64,000 bases of DNA from Afipia carboxidovorans OM5 (GCF_000218565.1 NC_015684.1:1488001-1552000); one strand, 5' to 3'; positions 50,701-59,794 are shown, counted from the first letter of the stretch. A program made the numbers and translations. The notes: generated by a model from the sequence alone, not told the origin.

Positions 50701-51335
50701 AGACCGACGATCTGATCGCAAGTCTTGTCGCCGATCATCCTTCGCGGATGCAGCCGGTGTGGCTGTGGCTTCTCGCGGGACTCTTTGCCGCGCTGCCGCT
50801 GTCGGCCGCAATCTTCATGATGAGCTTCCGGATGCGGCCGGATCTTGCGAGTGCGATCTACAACCCGTTCTTCGATTTCAAATTCGTGGTGATGCTGGTT
50901 CTTGCCTCGGTCTCGGCGGCGCTCAGCCTGCACCTGTCGCGCCCGGGCGCTTCGCTGGAGCGCTGGGGATGGCTGCTTGCGGTGCCGGCGGGCCTGCTTG
51001 GCATCGCCATCGTCGCGGATTTCGCCGTTCCACAACGCAACTCCTGGACAGCGCGGCTCGTCGGATCGAGCGCCATGGCCTGCATGGCGTCGATCCCGCT
51101 GTTTGCGATCCCATTTCTTGCGGCGGCGCTATGGACATTGCGCCGGGGCGCCACGACACGCCCGATGCTGGTCGGAGCGCTTGCGGGGCTGATGTCAGCC
51201 GGGCTCGGCGGAGTGATCTATGCCGTGCATTGCATGGACGACTCGCCGCTGTTCGTTGCGACCTGGTACACGCTCGCGGCCGTGCTTGTCGCTATCGTCG
51301 GCGCGTTCGTCGGCCGACGAGTCTTGCGGTTCTAG
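50697..51335 (+). CDS. nrsF: NrsF-type anti-sigma factor (DUF1109)
   Basis: The 212-residue membrane protein has six hydrophobic segments and begins MKTDDLIASLVADHPSRMQP, the short cytoplasmic start typical of DUF1109/NrsF. It holds the sigma factor encoded just upstream at the membrane until a signal releases it. It overlaps the convergent DUF2336 gene by four bases at the stop codons. Confidence 0.85.
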   Translation: MKTDDLIASLVADHPSRMQPVWLWLLAGLFAALPLSAAIFMMSFRMRPDLASAIYNPFFDFKFVVMLVLASVSAALSLHLSRPGASLERWGWLLAVPAGLLGIAIVADFAVPQRNSWTARLVGSSAMACMASIPLFAIPFLAAALWTLRRGATTRPMLVGALAGLMSAGLGGVIYAVHCMDDSPLFVATWYTLAAVLVAIVGAFVGRRVLRF

Positions 51336-52453
51336 GCGATCGCGGCAGATGCGGCGAACGGCACCTGACCGGTTGCCTCGCGCATGCGGTAGAACCGCAG
51401 GACCTGCTGCGCCGTCGAGGGCCGCAGCAGATTGAAGTGATCCTGATATTCGCTGAGACTCGTCGAGATGCTCTCAGGCGCGGCGGGGTGGCGTGCTTTG
51501 AGGATCTTCTCGACCGTCGCCCAGCTCAAACCTGCGACCTTGGCAAGCACGAGAAGACCCTCGGCGCGCGGCTCGATCATCATGTTTTCGACGGTGAGGA
51601 TCGGCACGTCGGTCATCAGCGCGATCGAGGTCGATATCTCCTCCACGCGGCCGTTGTCGGCGAAGGTCGCCACCTGTGCCTCGTTGAGGCGGCCGTCAGT
51701 GTGGAGCAGCTTGACGAGCGTCTGCGCGCGGATCGTCTCTTCGCTTTTTGCATTGCTTGCCTGAAGCGTGACTTCCTTCACCACTGAGGCGACGTCGGCC
51801 GCAAGATGCGGGTTGGCGCGGTTGAGCTTTTCGCGCACCGAGCGTGACGCCTTGGCGACGAGCTGCAGGTAATAGTGCCGCGGGATCGGACGCATACCAA
51901 GGCAGGAGGCGATGTCGTCGTTCCCCTCTGCGCGCGAGATCAAGCGGCCATAGCCGTTATCGGAAAAATTTGCGCCGGGATTGTTGACGGTACTTTCGAC
52001 AACATCGTCGTTGCCGCGTTCGACCAGCACGTCGGTGACGGCCTGGCTCAAAATCTTGCGTTTCGAGATTGCGAGGAGGTGGCCCTGGCTTTTTTGCCTG
52101 GCATTTCTGACGAGAACGTCGTCGCTGAGCTTTTCGGAATAAGAGAGCACGGGGGCCGCAACTTCCACGAGGTCGTCGAAGGCGAGCGTATGGATGAGAT
52201 TGGTCGGTGCTTCGGGGACAGTGGCGATGCGCTGGGCCAGCAGCGCCTTTGCCGACATCTCCATCTTGCGGATCAGGCAGTGAAAGACATCGTCGAACAG
52301 CGCGATCTGCTCTTCGGAGTATTGAGAAGGCGCGTAGAGAAACAGATCGGTGACGCGCTGGAGTGTTTCAACACGCCGCGCAACCGTCCCATGTGTGAGG
52401 GCGGTCTGAAGGTCTGCCAACAGACTCTTGGCGTTGGCCGCGTTTGTACTCAT
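51332..52453 (-). CDS. DUF2336 protein
   Basis: This 373-residue all-helical cytoplasmic protein of the DUF2336 family (HEAT-like repeat look: LFDDVFHCLIRKMEMSAKALLAQRIATVPEAPTNLIHTLAFDDLVEVAAPVLSYSEKLSDDVLV) is common in alphaproteobacteria. Its function is unknown, although family members occur near motility and c-di-GMP genes. Here it follows a diguanylate cyclase gene by 50 bases on the same strand. The ATG at 52453 is chosen over one at 52468. Confidence 0.85.
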   Translation of the reverse strand: MSTNAANAKSLLADLQTALTHGTVARRVETLQRVTDLFLYAPSQYSEEQIALFDDVFHCLIRKMEMSAKALLAQRIATVPEAPTNLIHTLAFDDLVEVAAPVLSYSEKLSDDVLVRNARQKSQGHLLAISKRKILSQAVTDVLVERGNDDVVESTVNNPGANFSDNGYGRLISRAEGNDDIASCLGMRPIPRHYYLQLVAKASRSVREKLNRANPHLAADVASVVKEVTLQASNAKSEETIRAQTLVKLLHTDGRLNEAQVATFADNGRVEEISTSIALMTDVPILTVENMMIEPRAEGLLVLAKVAGLSWATVEKILKARHPAAPESISTSLSEYQDHFNLLRPSTAQQVLRFYRMREATGQVPFAASAAIA

Positions 52454-52503
52454 AACTTTCTGTCCCAAACAGGCCGATGCAATTCTTGCACCGGGGCGGT
52501 CGT

Positions 52504-53643
52504 CTAAGCTCGTTCGATTCTGTTTCGTCCCAGGTCCTTTGCGCGGTAAAGCGCAACGTCTGCCCGCAGAAGAAGACTGTCCACGGTTTCACCGGGGAGC
52601 AGTGTCGCCACGCCTGCCGACATCGTCATGTCAACACCCGGCGAAATCGAATTCCAGTCGACATCCGCAACGATCGTCCGCAGCCGGTCGACGACCCTTC
52701 CGGCAACGTCCTCACCGGCTTCGGGCAGTACCAGCAGGAATTCTTCCCCGCCGTAGCGCCCGAATTTGTCGATCAACCGGATATTCGCGAACAGTGTGAT
52801 GGCGAAGGTGCGTAGCACTTCGTCGCCGACAGGATGGCCGAAATGATCGTTGATCTTCTTGAACCAGTCGAGATCGATCAGCGCGACAGAGCAGGGCGAC
52901 TTGCTGCGCGCGGCCCGCTCGGCTTCCTCGGCGAGCGCATGCATGATGCTGCGGCGGTTATGCGCGCCGGTGAGTTCGTCGAATTCAGCCAGCTCCTCGA
53001 TGCGCCGATAGGCTTCCTTTAGCGCCAGCCCCTGGCTGTAGAAGGATTCCCGCAGCGCGCTCGAGAACATGCCGATCATCATGCAGCGGCTGATGGTGAA
53101 AACGAACAGGAGCAACGTTGCGAAACGCTCGGCTGGCGAGCCGTGCGGCATGGAGATCGGGATATCGGTAAAAAGGAACAGAACGGCGAGGCCTGCGGTG
53201 ATCAGCGTCCACGCGATGCCGATCTGGAGCATGGTCGATCGCAGCGAACCCAGCGCCACCGTAACGAACAGCGAGCAGAGGAAGACGCAGCCTACTTCCG
53301 GCGCCATGTAGATGAAGGCGAGCATCAACAGGAAGCTGACGCTCATCTGCTGAAGGACCAGATAGTGGTCCTTGAAGCGGTCGTTGAAGTGGGCGTCGGA
53401 GAGGATGGCGAAGCAGGTAACGGTGAGGAGCGCGCAGACGAGGAACACCAGCGGCGTCGTCAGGCTTGTGGTGCCGGCATAGGCATAGAGTACCAGCACG
53501 ACGGTGTCGGTGAGGTAGCTGAGCGCCGTGATCGCGAGGAGTTGTCGGCGCTGGGTGGCACGCCGCTTCAGGACATCCGGCGCGGCAACGTCGGAAAAGT
53601 CGAACTGATCAGTCAGCTTTAGTGGTAGGACGGCGCCCCACAT
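52504..53643 (-). CDS. Membrane-bound diguanylate cyclase
   Basis: The 379-residue protein has six hydrophobic segments in residues 30-190, a short coiled linker (LALKEAYRRIEELAEFDELTGAHNRR) and a GGDEF domain with the active-site GGEEF. The inhibitory RxxD site (RLID) stands five residues before it, so the enzyme should be product-inhibited. It makes cyclic di-GMP from GTP. The membrane part has no named sensor domain that I recognise. The start at 53643 avoids 14 extra residues. Confidence 0.9.
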   Translation of the reverse strand: MWGAVLPLKLTDQFDFSDVAAPDVLKRRATQRRQLLAITALSYLTDTVVLVLYAYAGTTSLTTPLVFLVCALLTVTCFAILSDAHFNDRFKDHYLVLQQMSVSFLLMLAFIYMAPEVGCVFLCSLFVTVALGSLRSTMLQIGIAWTLITAGLAVLFLFTDIPISMPHGSPAERFATLLLFVFTISRCMMIGMFSSALRESFYSQGLALKEAYRRIEELAEFDELTGAHNRRSIMHALAEEAERAARSKSPCSVALIDLDWFKKINDHFGHPVGDEVLRTFAITLFANIRLIDKFGRYGGEEFLLVLPEAGEDVAGRVVDRLRTIVADVDWNSISPGVDMTMSAGVATLLPGETVDSLLLRADVALYRAKDLGRNRIERA

Positions 53644-54096
53644 TTCGAAAAAATCCCATCGCTCCGCCCCTAAAGTACCGGGCAAAGCGTTTAGGTTTCG
53701 TATCTGGGAGCCGCCTTCGGATGCCTTGTGGCGGTTGGCCGCGGGTTTTCGCGGAGTATCGAATTATAATATATTTCAATGATTTATGGTTTTTGAGCCT
53801 CCCATTGGGAAGCGCCAAATCTCCCGGCCGGCTTACCTGTGAGCGTTGATGTCGGGCCGGAGGCCGCGCCGATGCGTTAACGCTGCGGGTGAGTTTAGAG
53901 GCTCACTATACGTGAATACCTTGACCCGAACCGCCCTGGCAGGGACGATACATCGTTCCAGCGGCGATTCCTTTCCTGCCGTTTCTCGGGTTCACGCGCG
54001 TTTGCCGCGCTCCCTGTTGCTTTGCGTCATCCTCGGTTCGTCTCGGCTTTGTCGGCCGGCGTCATTCTGCAACGTATTTTGTTACGGAAAGAGGCG
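53644..54096. promoter_or_regulatory. 453-base divergent gap with an AT-rich patch
   Basis: This gap separates the diguanylate cyclase (minus) and TIGR03809 (plus) genes. It has an unusually AT-rich patch, AATTATAATATATTTCAATG (53762-53781), in otherwise GC-rich DNA, and a GCGTTAACGC palindrome around 53875-53884. No gene is supported. Promoters for both flanking genes must lie here, but I cannot fix their boxes. Confidence 0.4.
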
Positions 54097-54438
54097 ATGT
54101 CTCAAGCTCCCTTGAAGACGGTGCGAGCCGCAGGCCGCAGCGTCGTCGCGCGCTGGCGCATCCTCGCGCAGCAGCGCCTCGATTATCTGCATGAATTGGG
54201 CGCCAGCGGGCGCTGGAAGCTCTATCACACCGAAAGCGATTTCCTGACGATGCTGCAGGAGGCGCACACCGCGCTGAAGATCTGGCAGGAGCTCGCGCCG
54301 CCCGATGAGACGCTCGACAAGCCGGCCGAGGTTGCGGTTGCGCAAGCCGAGAATGCGGAGGCGGGCGTGCCGGACGGTCTGCCGGGCTCGAGCTTATTGG
54401 ACGGTGTTGAGGCCCAGTACGATCTTCGGAAACTCTGA
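54097..54438 (+). CDS. TIGR03809 family protein
   Basis: The 113-residue protein begins MSQAPLKTVRAAGRSVVARWRILAQQRLDYLHELGASGRWKLYHTESDFLTM, matching the small family TIGR03809 known only from Bradyrhizobiaceae and always found next to a TIGR03808 gene. Its function is unknown. GGAAAGAGG stands before the ATG. Its 3' end overlaps the convergent TIGR03808 gene by 45 bases. Confidence 0.88.
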   Translation: MSQAPLKTVRAAGRSVVARWRILAQQRLDYLHELGASGRWKLYHTESDFLTMLQEAHTALKIWQELAPPDETLDKPAEVAVAQAENAEAGVPDGLPGSSLLDGVEAQYDLRKL

Positions 54439-55755
54439 CGCGCCGATCACCGCAAGATCGCCTGTGATGGGCTTGTAGTGATCGTAACCGACGATCGCGC
54501 CGCGCGGTGCATTCGAGATCAGGTTGCCCGTCACGAGCGTCTTGCCGGTGCCGTCCATCGCCGAGATGCCGATGCCGACGAAAGCGTTGCGGATCACGTT
54601 GTCGGAAACATTGACGTCGCGCAGATATTGCCCCCAGCCCACGACGATGCCGCAGACTGGTGCATTTTCGACCACATTGCCGGTCACGGTGGTGTCGGCC
54701 TCGACGTAAATGCCGTGGCCGCCGGTTTCGATATCCGATCCCGGATCGCGCTTTGCCCTGGTGTTGCGGATGATGTTGCCCTGCACGATGGCAAGGCGGC
54801 CGCCTTCGTTGAAATTGGCGACCGACACGCCGGTGGTGCAGCCATCGACGACATTGTTGGCGATGATCGCGCCTTCGAACGCAAATTCCGAATAGAGTGC
54901 GACCTCACGCACGTCGGTGACGTTGTTGGCGATGATCTGAATGTTGGAGGCGGAGTTGCCGCGTATGCCGGAGAAGTCGCAATTGCGGATGCGGTTGCCG
55001 CGCACAATCACATTGCCGGCGCGGTAAGCGTTGATGCCGTTGCCGTATTGTCCGGAGCCGCCGGGGCCGGCTTTGATGTTTTCGATGCGATTATCGGTGA
55101 CGATGGTGCCGTCGTCGCCGGGGGCCGAGCGCAGAATCTCGATGCCATTCTCGGAAGCATCCTGAATAACGTTCTGCGCGATCAGGAGGCCGAGCGCATC
55201 GACGCTGACGATCGCGGTGGCGACCGTCTGGCGGATGGTGGTGTTGCGAATGTCGCCGGAGCACGTCTCCAGCCAGATGGCGTTGCGGCGGCTTCCGAGA
55301 ATGTCGCAATCGGCGATGTGGATGTCGCGGCAGGCCTGCAGGCTGATAAGGCCTCGCCGTTGCGGCAGGTCAGCGCCGCCGCCATCGAGCGTCAGCCCGG
55401 TGAGAACGAGGCCGTCCGCGCCCTTGGCGGTGAGGAGGGCGGTGCCGCCGGTGAATTCAATCCGTGTTGCGCCGCGCGCGCCGATGATCTGCGCGCCGCT
55501 CGGCAGATCGAGTTCGCCGGTACGATAGATTCCCGGCCGCAGCACCAGCGGCGTGCGTGCCGCCGCGGTGGCGTAAATCGCGCGCTGCAACGGAATGGTC
55601 TGATCGTCGGGACTGTTGTGCTTGACGCCGAGCTGGCCCGCATCGCGGCCAAGAGGTGTCACTGCCGGGGCCGCAATCGCGCGTGCACTCTCCAGCGTGA
55701 GCACGGCAGCAGATAGGCTGAACGAGTTCACAAAACGGCGGCGGGTGAGGTTCAT
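54394..55755 (-). CDS. TIGR03808 Tat-exported parallel-beta-helix protein
   Basis: The 453-residue protein opens with the twin-arginine signal MNLTRRRFVNSFSLSAAVLTL and is then a right-handed parallel beta-helix made of repeats such as GIEILRSAPGDDGTIVTDNRIENI and GIYVEADTTVTGNVVENAPVCGIVVG. Folds of this sort bind or cleave polysaccharides, but the family has no known role. It is paired with TIGR03809 on the other strand. The ATG at 55755 places the RR at residues 5-6. Confidence 0.9.
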   Translation of the reverse strand: MNLTRRRFVNSFSLSAAVLTLESARAIAAPAVTPLGRDAGQLGVKHNSPDDQTIPLQRAIYATAAARTPLVLRPGIYRTGELDLPSGAQIIGARGATRIEFTGGTALLTAKGADGLVLTGLTLDGGGADLPQRRGLISLQACRDIHIADCDILGSRRNAIWLETCSGDIRNTTIRQTVATAIVSVDALGLLIAQNVIQDASENGIEILRSAPGDDGTIVTDNRIENIKAGPGGSGQYGNGINAYRAGNVIVRGNRIRNCDFSGIRGNSASNIQIIANNVTDVREVALYSEFAFEGAIIANNVVDGCTTGVSVANFNEGGRLAIVQGNIIRNTRAKRDPGSDIETGGHGIYVEADTTVTGNVVENAPVCGIVVGWGQYLRDVNVSDNVIRNAFVGIGISAMDGTGKTLVTGNLISNAPRGAIVGYDHYKPITGDLAVIGASEFPKIVLGLNTVQ

Positions 55756-55848
55756 GGTGCGGCTCCTGCTGCCGTTTATGACACGTCCCGATATCGAAAG
55801 AGAGGGCACTGCAGGCTTTATGGCGCGCTCTTGGTTAAATTTGCCCAG

Positions 55849-56511
55849 CTAAAAGGAGCGAAGGGCGCGTTGCCGTGCGCGCTGGATGAGCGCGGCGAGG
55901 ATCGCTTCACCGGCTGCGGCGAGATGCGCGAAGCGGATGGCTTTGGGCTTCTTCAGGTGAGCTTCGTTGCGGGCGATAAGCGGCATGTGGATAAAGGCCG
56001 CGAGCGGCGCATGGTTCGGCGAGCGTTGGGCCGCTTCGATTGTACGCCAGCTCAGGTAATTACAGAGGTAACTACCAGCGTTGATTGAGGGGCGAATGTC
56101 CACGCCATTCGCCTTTGCCGCATGCAGGAGCCGTGCGGTGTGCGCGCCGAACGACCGCGTCGCGAATGCGGCGGGATCGATCGTGCGGCTGAGAACGGCT
56201 GTATGGGCGGCATCCGGCCAGAGCTGGGTGATGGCGTTGCGCGCACGGAATTCCACCCGGCACCAGGGTGTCCGGGTTGCGAGCCCGAACATCAGAAGGA
56301 TATCCGGCGCGTGTTGTGCGAGCAGGGCGGGCAATTCGGCATCGACCGCCGCATAGGTAACCGGGAAGATGTGACCGATGCGCTCGACGTTGGTGAACGC
56401 AGGGCGCGGCAGGCGGACGAGTTGGGTGACGAGTTTCTCGGTCGGGTTATAGGGTGCGCCGGGAAACGGTCCGAAGCCGGTGATCAGGACGCGAAGCCTG
56501 CCCCGCGTCAT
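55849..56511 (-). CDS. Pyroglutamyl-peptidase I-like protein
   Basis: This 220-residue protein of peptidase family C15 has the N-terminal ITGFGPFPGAPYNPTEKL, the catalytic Glu region FRARN, the nucleophile Cys in NAGSYLCNYL and the His in AFIHMPL. It removes N-terminal pyroglutamate from peptides. The second Glu motif (RVEFRARN) is looser than in E. coli-type enzymes, so activity is likely but not certain. Its ATG overlaps the stop of the preceding gene (ATGA). Confidence 0.82.
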   Translation of the reverse strand: MTRGRLRVLITGFGPFPGAPYNPTEKLVTQLVRLPRPAFTNVERIGHIFPVTYAAVDAELPALLAQHAPDILLMFGLATRTPWCRVEFRARNAITQLWPDAAHTAVLSRTIDPAAFATRSFGAHTARLLHAAKANGVDIRPSINAGSYLCNYLSWRTIEAAQRSPNHAPLAAFIHMPLIARNEAHLKKPKAIRFAHLAAAGEAILAALIQRARQRALRSF

Positions 56512-57302
56512 CGCTGATCGTTGTCGTCGCGCTTTGGGGGTGTTCCGCCGAAGATCGCCGTGCCTTCCGCAGAAAGATACGGCTTCAACTCCTGCCATGG
56601 CACGACCACGTCAAATCGGCCTTCGGCATAGGGGCCGACCGCATAGGGTTCGTAGTGGAACATGAGCCCGGCGCTTTTGCCGGACTCCGTTGAAGGCGCC
56701 AGCGTCACCGGGCCGATCTTGAGAAGGCTCGCGCCGATATTCTCGTACCAGTCGAGCGGGGACTCAGCGTCCACGATGCCGCGCCTTTTCTTTTCAGCCT
56801 TCAGCGCAACGATGACGGCTTTCTTCATTGCCTTCAGGGTCGGGCCGTCATCAGCGGTTTCCTTGAAGAAAGGCCTGATGCTGATGCGCTTTTTTGCAAC
56901 GTCGTCCCACAGGATCGTGTTCACGTAGGTGTTGGGATGCGCGCCGTGGGTGTTGGCGTAATCCTCCCGCAGGACGCTGATGTACCGCCCGGCGACGACC
57001 GATGCCGTGAGGTAATGGCGCTCGAACGTATAGCCGTCCTTCGGAAAATATTTCGGATCGCTGCGCTTGGCATCCGTCGCTTCCTTGCGTTGCGTGCTGG
57101 CGTAGCGTTTGCCTTCCGCAAGGCAGTCGGCGGCGAGCGCCGGATTGGCCTTGATCGTGGCATCGAGGATGATGCCGATATCGACCGCATCGGTTTTGAT
57201 CGCGAAATCCGGCTTGGGTTCGGCCGCGAAGCACGCTCCCGTGAGGAAGATGCCGACAACGACGATACGGACGATGTTATGGATCGGTGCGAGCGGGAGC
57301 AT
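56508..57302 (-). CDS. DUF3298-like secreted protein
   Basis: A 264-residue protein with a signal peptide (residues 1-26, ending CFA; the Cys is not in a lipobox) and a mature domain resembling DUF3298/DUF4163 (PdaC/RsiV-like): YLTASVVAGRYISVLREDYANTHGAHPNTYVNTILWDD and AGLMFHYEPYAVGPYAEGRFDVVVPWQELKPYL. Such domains are periplasmic and of unclear role. It is first in a coupled unit with the peptidase gene. Confidence 0.72.
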   Translation of the reverse strand: MLPLAPIHNIVRIVVVGIFLTGACFAAEPKPDFAIKTDAVDIGIILDATIKANPALAADCLAEGKRYASTQRKEATDAKRSDPKYFPKDGYTFERHYLTASVVAGRYISVLREDYANTHGAHPNTYVNTILWDDVAKKRISIRPFFKETADDGPTLKAMKKAVIVALKAEKKRRGIVDAESPLDWYENIGASLLKIGPVTLAPSTESGKSAGLMFHYEPYAVGPYAEGRFDVVVPWQELKPYLSAEGTAIFGGTPPKRDDNDQR

Positions 57303-57362
57303 TCGCTTTCTATACAGCAATTCTGTGCTTATCGTCGTCCCCGATGGGGCCTATATCTCCAT

Positions 57363-57459
57363 CGTCATGGCCGGGCTTGACCCGGCCATCCACGTCTTGG
57401 TGGCCCATTTTAGAAAAGGCGTGGATCACCGGGACAAGCCCGGTGATGACGATTGAGAG
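57363..57459. repeat. Palindromic intergenic repeat with ATCCACGTCTT arms
   Basis: Two hairpins (TGGCCGGG/CCCGGCCA, and TCACCGGG/CCCGGTGA) flank a core with GGATG-type arms ATCCACGTCTT and GCGTGGAT. The same plan with different palindromes recurs at 63561-63658. Confidence 0.75.
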
Positions 57460-57473
57460 TTTTTCTGCCTGTC

Positions 57474-57499
57474 TGGGTCCCCGCCTGCGCGGGGACGAC
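57474..57499. repeat. Copy of the GC palindromic repeat
   Basis: This unit is identical over 26 bases to the one at 17600-17625. Confidence 0.8.
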
Positions 57500-57545
57500 G
57501 TCACGAGCATCGTGACAGGGACGACATCATAAACAAGGCCCGAGC

Positions 57546-58031
57546 CTAATCGCTCAGCCGCTCGATACCTTCGGTCGAGTGCTGCGCCAGCGCCTCGCGC
57601 GGCGTTCGCTCTCCGATTTTTCTGTCTGGGGCGATTTCCGCGAGCGGTACCAGAACAAAAGCCCGCTCGAACAGCCGCGGGTGGGGCAGGGTCAGTTCCG
57701 GCGTTGAGATGGTGCCGTTGTCATAGGCGAGAATGTCGAGGTCGAGCGTGCGCGGACCCCAGCGCCGTTCATTGGCGCGGTCGCGGCCAAACCTTTTCTC
57801 GATCCGGTGCAGCGTGGCGAGCAGCGCGAGCGGGTCGAGCGACGTTCTGATCTCGATGCAGGCGTTGATGAAGGGCGGCTGGTCTTCCTCGCCCCATGGC
57901 GGCGTGCGGTAGTCAGATGAGCGGGCGACAAGCGAGGCCTGCGTCGCGCCGCAAATGTGCGAAATGGCGGATTTGAACGTCGCGCGGACATCGCCGACAT
58001 TGCCGCCCAGCGCGATCAGGACACTCGACAT
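57546..58031 (-). CDS. folK: Hydroxymethyl-dihydropterin pyrophosphokinase
   Basis: The 161-residue enzyme starts VLIALGGNVGDVRATFKSAI and has the signature ERRWGPRTLDLDILAYD with the Mg-binding Asp pair. It transfers diphosphate from ATP to 6-hydroxymethyl-7,8-dihydropterin in folate synthesis. It is the last gene of the folP-folB-folK unit, 2 bases after folB. Confidence 0.95.
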   Translation of the reverse strand: MSSVLIALGGNVGDVRATFKSAISHICGATQASLVARSSDYRTPPWGEEDQPPFINACIEIRTSLDPLALLATLHRIEKRFGRDRANERRWGPRTLDLDILAYDNGTISTPELTLPHPRLFERAFVLVPLAEIAPDRKIGERTPREALAQHSTEGIERLSD

Positions 58032-58033
58032 GA

Positions 58034-58399
58034 TCAGGCGCGCCGTCGTGTGATGACGACACCGACATCGTCGAAGATTGCGGCAATCGGCGCGTGCGGC
58101 TTGTGGATTGTCACCTTGACGGCCTCGACGCGGGCAAAATCCCGTAGCACAGCGTCCGCGACCGCCCCGGCCGCACGCTCGAGCAGATAGTAATTCTGCC
58201 CCTTGAAGGCCTGGCTCGCGCTGGTCACCACGTCGGAATAGGACACGGTGTCGATCAGCTTGTCGGTGCGTGAGGACTCCGAAAGATCGATGGTGAGTTC
58301 GAGGTCGATGACGAACCGCTGCCCGACCTCCGCTTCATGCTCCATGACACCATGGCGGGCGTGCATCAGCAGGCCCTTGATGAAGATGGTGTCGCTCAC
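58034..58399 (-). CDS. folB: Dihydroneopterin aldolase
   Basis: The 121-residue protein with IFIKGLLMHARHGVMEHEAEVGQRFVIDLEL and NYYLLERAAGAVADAVL cleaves dihydroneopterin to hydroxymethyl-dihydropterin and glycolaldehyde. It starts with GTG overlapping the folP stop (GTGA). Confidence 0.94.
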   Translation of the reverse strand: MSDTIFIKGLLMHARHGVMEHEAEVGQRFVIDLELTIDLSESSRTDKLIDTVSYSDVVTSASQAFKGQNYYLLERAAGAVADAVLRDFARVEAVKVTIHKPHAPIAAIFDDVGVVITRRRA

Positions 58400-59250
58400 C
58401 GCTTGTCCCCGATTGCAGCCGCCACGCGCAGCGCCTGGACGGTCTCATGGACGTCATGCGCGCGAATGATGCGGGCACCATTCTGAACCGCGATGAGATG
58501 CGCCGCAAGAGAGCCGCCGATGCGCTGATCTGGTTCGGATGGCGAGATACTGGCGATGAAGCGCTTGCGCGAAGCGCCCACCAGAATGGGCAACCCGAAC
58601 CGGCCCAGTTCGCCAAGGCGGGCCAGCGCGATCATGCTTTGCTCGGCGGTCTTGCCGAAGCCGATGCCGGGATCGAGCACGATGCGCTCGCGCGGCAGGC
58701 CGGCCTCGTCGGCGATTGCGAGCGAGCGGGTGAAGAAGGCCGCGATGTCGTCCATGATGTCGATGGCCGGGTCGGCGGCATCGCGATTGTGCATCACCAC
58801 GACGGGCACGCCACGTGCGGCCGCAAGGCGCGCCATCGCGGGGTCGCGGTGCAGCCCCCAGACGTCGTTTGCAATCGCGGCACCCTGATCGAGCGCCCAG
58901 GCGGCGACGCCGGCCTTCATGGTGTCGATCGAGATCGGCACGCCGAGCCGGGTGAGGGCGGGCAGAATAGGCCGCAGCCGCGCCAGTTCGTCCTCTTCCG
59001 AAATCCGGACCGAGCCGTAGGGACGGGTCGATTCCGCTCCGACATCGAGAATGTCGGCGCCTTCAGCCACCATCCGCTCGGCCTGGGCAAGCGCGGTGGC
59101 GGGATCGAGAAAACGGCCGCCGTCGGAGAAGGAATCCGGCGTCACATTGAGCACCCCCATCACCAGCGGATGCGGCTTTCCCAGCAGCGCGGGCAATATG
59201 TCGTGCCGGGTGCTGGCTGAAGTGCCAAAGGTTGAGGAGCGGGCGGTCAT
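58396..59250 (-). CDS. folP: Dihydropteroate synthase
   Basis: The 284-residue TIM-barrel enzyme has the pterin-binding signatures VMGVLNVTPDSFSDGGRF, DIGAES-type DVGAESTRPYGSV and GASRKRFI. It joins p-aminobenzoate to dihydropterin diphosphate and is the sulfonamide target. It is first of the three folate genes. Confidence 0.96.
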   Translation of the reverse strand: MTARSSTFGTSASTRHDILPALLGKPHPLVMGVLNVTPDSFSDGGRFLDPATALAQAERMVAEGADILDVGAESTRPYGSVRISEEDELARLRPILPALTRLGVPISIDTMKAGVAAWALDQGAAIANDVWGLHRDPAMARLAAARGVPVVVMHNRDAADPAIDIMDDIAAFFTRSLAIADEAGLPRERIVLDPGIGFGKTAEQSMIALARLGELGRFGLPILVGASRKRFIASISPSEPDQRIGGSLAAHLIAVQNGARIIRAHDVHETVQALRVAAAIGDKR

Positions 59251-59386
59251 GGCGCGGCTTTGCGCGGACTCGGGAAACGAGTCAAGCCGGAAGCGGGTGG
59301 GAAGGTGCCCTAAACGGCAGTGCTAGCGGTGCGATTTCAACATTCGCAACCCTGTCGGGCGGGCACGTTTGCGGATGCCGAATCTG

Positions 59387-59794
59387 CTAATAGCTGATCT
59401 TGAGCGGCAGCTTCTTGGCGCGCTCGATCAGCTGGCCCACTGACTTTTCGGAGGGCAGCACGCGCACCAGCTTGCGCTTGGCGTTCGCCTCGGCCATCGC
59501 CTGCGCAAGCCGCGTCGGATTGCGAAGCGCGAATTCGCGCACCGTGGCGACGCCGGCCGCGCGGATCAGTTCCGCCCTGGCGCGGCCCATGCCCTTGATC
59601 CGCATGCAGTCGGCGATGTTGGCCCAGACCAGGATCTGCTTCTCGCAAAGGCCCGTCGTGGTGGCGAGCTCCTTGCGGCCTTTATAGGTGCCCGCTCTTT
59701 CAAGGAGGGTTTCGGTCGTGCGGATGCCTTGAGCTTTCAGTTTGGCAGCAGCAAGGGGGCCGAGCCCGTCGATCTGTGAAAGAGGGTATGTCAT
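59387..59794 (-). CDS. DUF4332 helix-hairpin-helix protein
   Basis: The 135-residue protein has paired helix-hairpin-helix motifs: IDGLGPLAAAKLKAQGIRTTETLLERAG near residue 8 and DCMRIKGMGRARAELIRAAGVATVREFALRNP further on. This matches DUF4332, a family that may bind DNA or nucleic-acid ends. Its role is unknown. ATG at 59794 (MTYPLSQ) is the chosen start; the longer frame adds 22 residues. Confidence 0.8.
   Translation of the reverse strand: MTYPLSQIDGLGPLAAAKLKAQGIRTTETLLERAGTYKGRKELATTTGLCEKQILVWANIADCMRIKGMGRARAELIRAAGVATVREFALRNPTRLAQAMAEANAKRKLVRVLPSEKSVGQLIERAKKLPLKISY

Noticed and set aside
53846..54115. An 89-codon plus-strand frame in the gap before TIGR03809
   Set aside because: It overlaps the TIGR03809 start in another frame, has Arg/Ser-rich composition and no ribosome-binding site.
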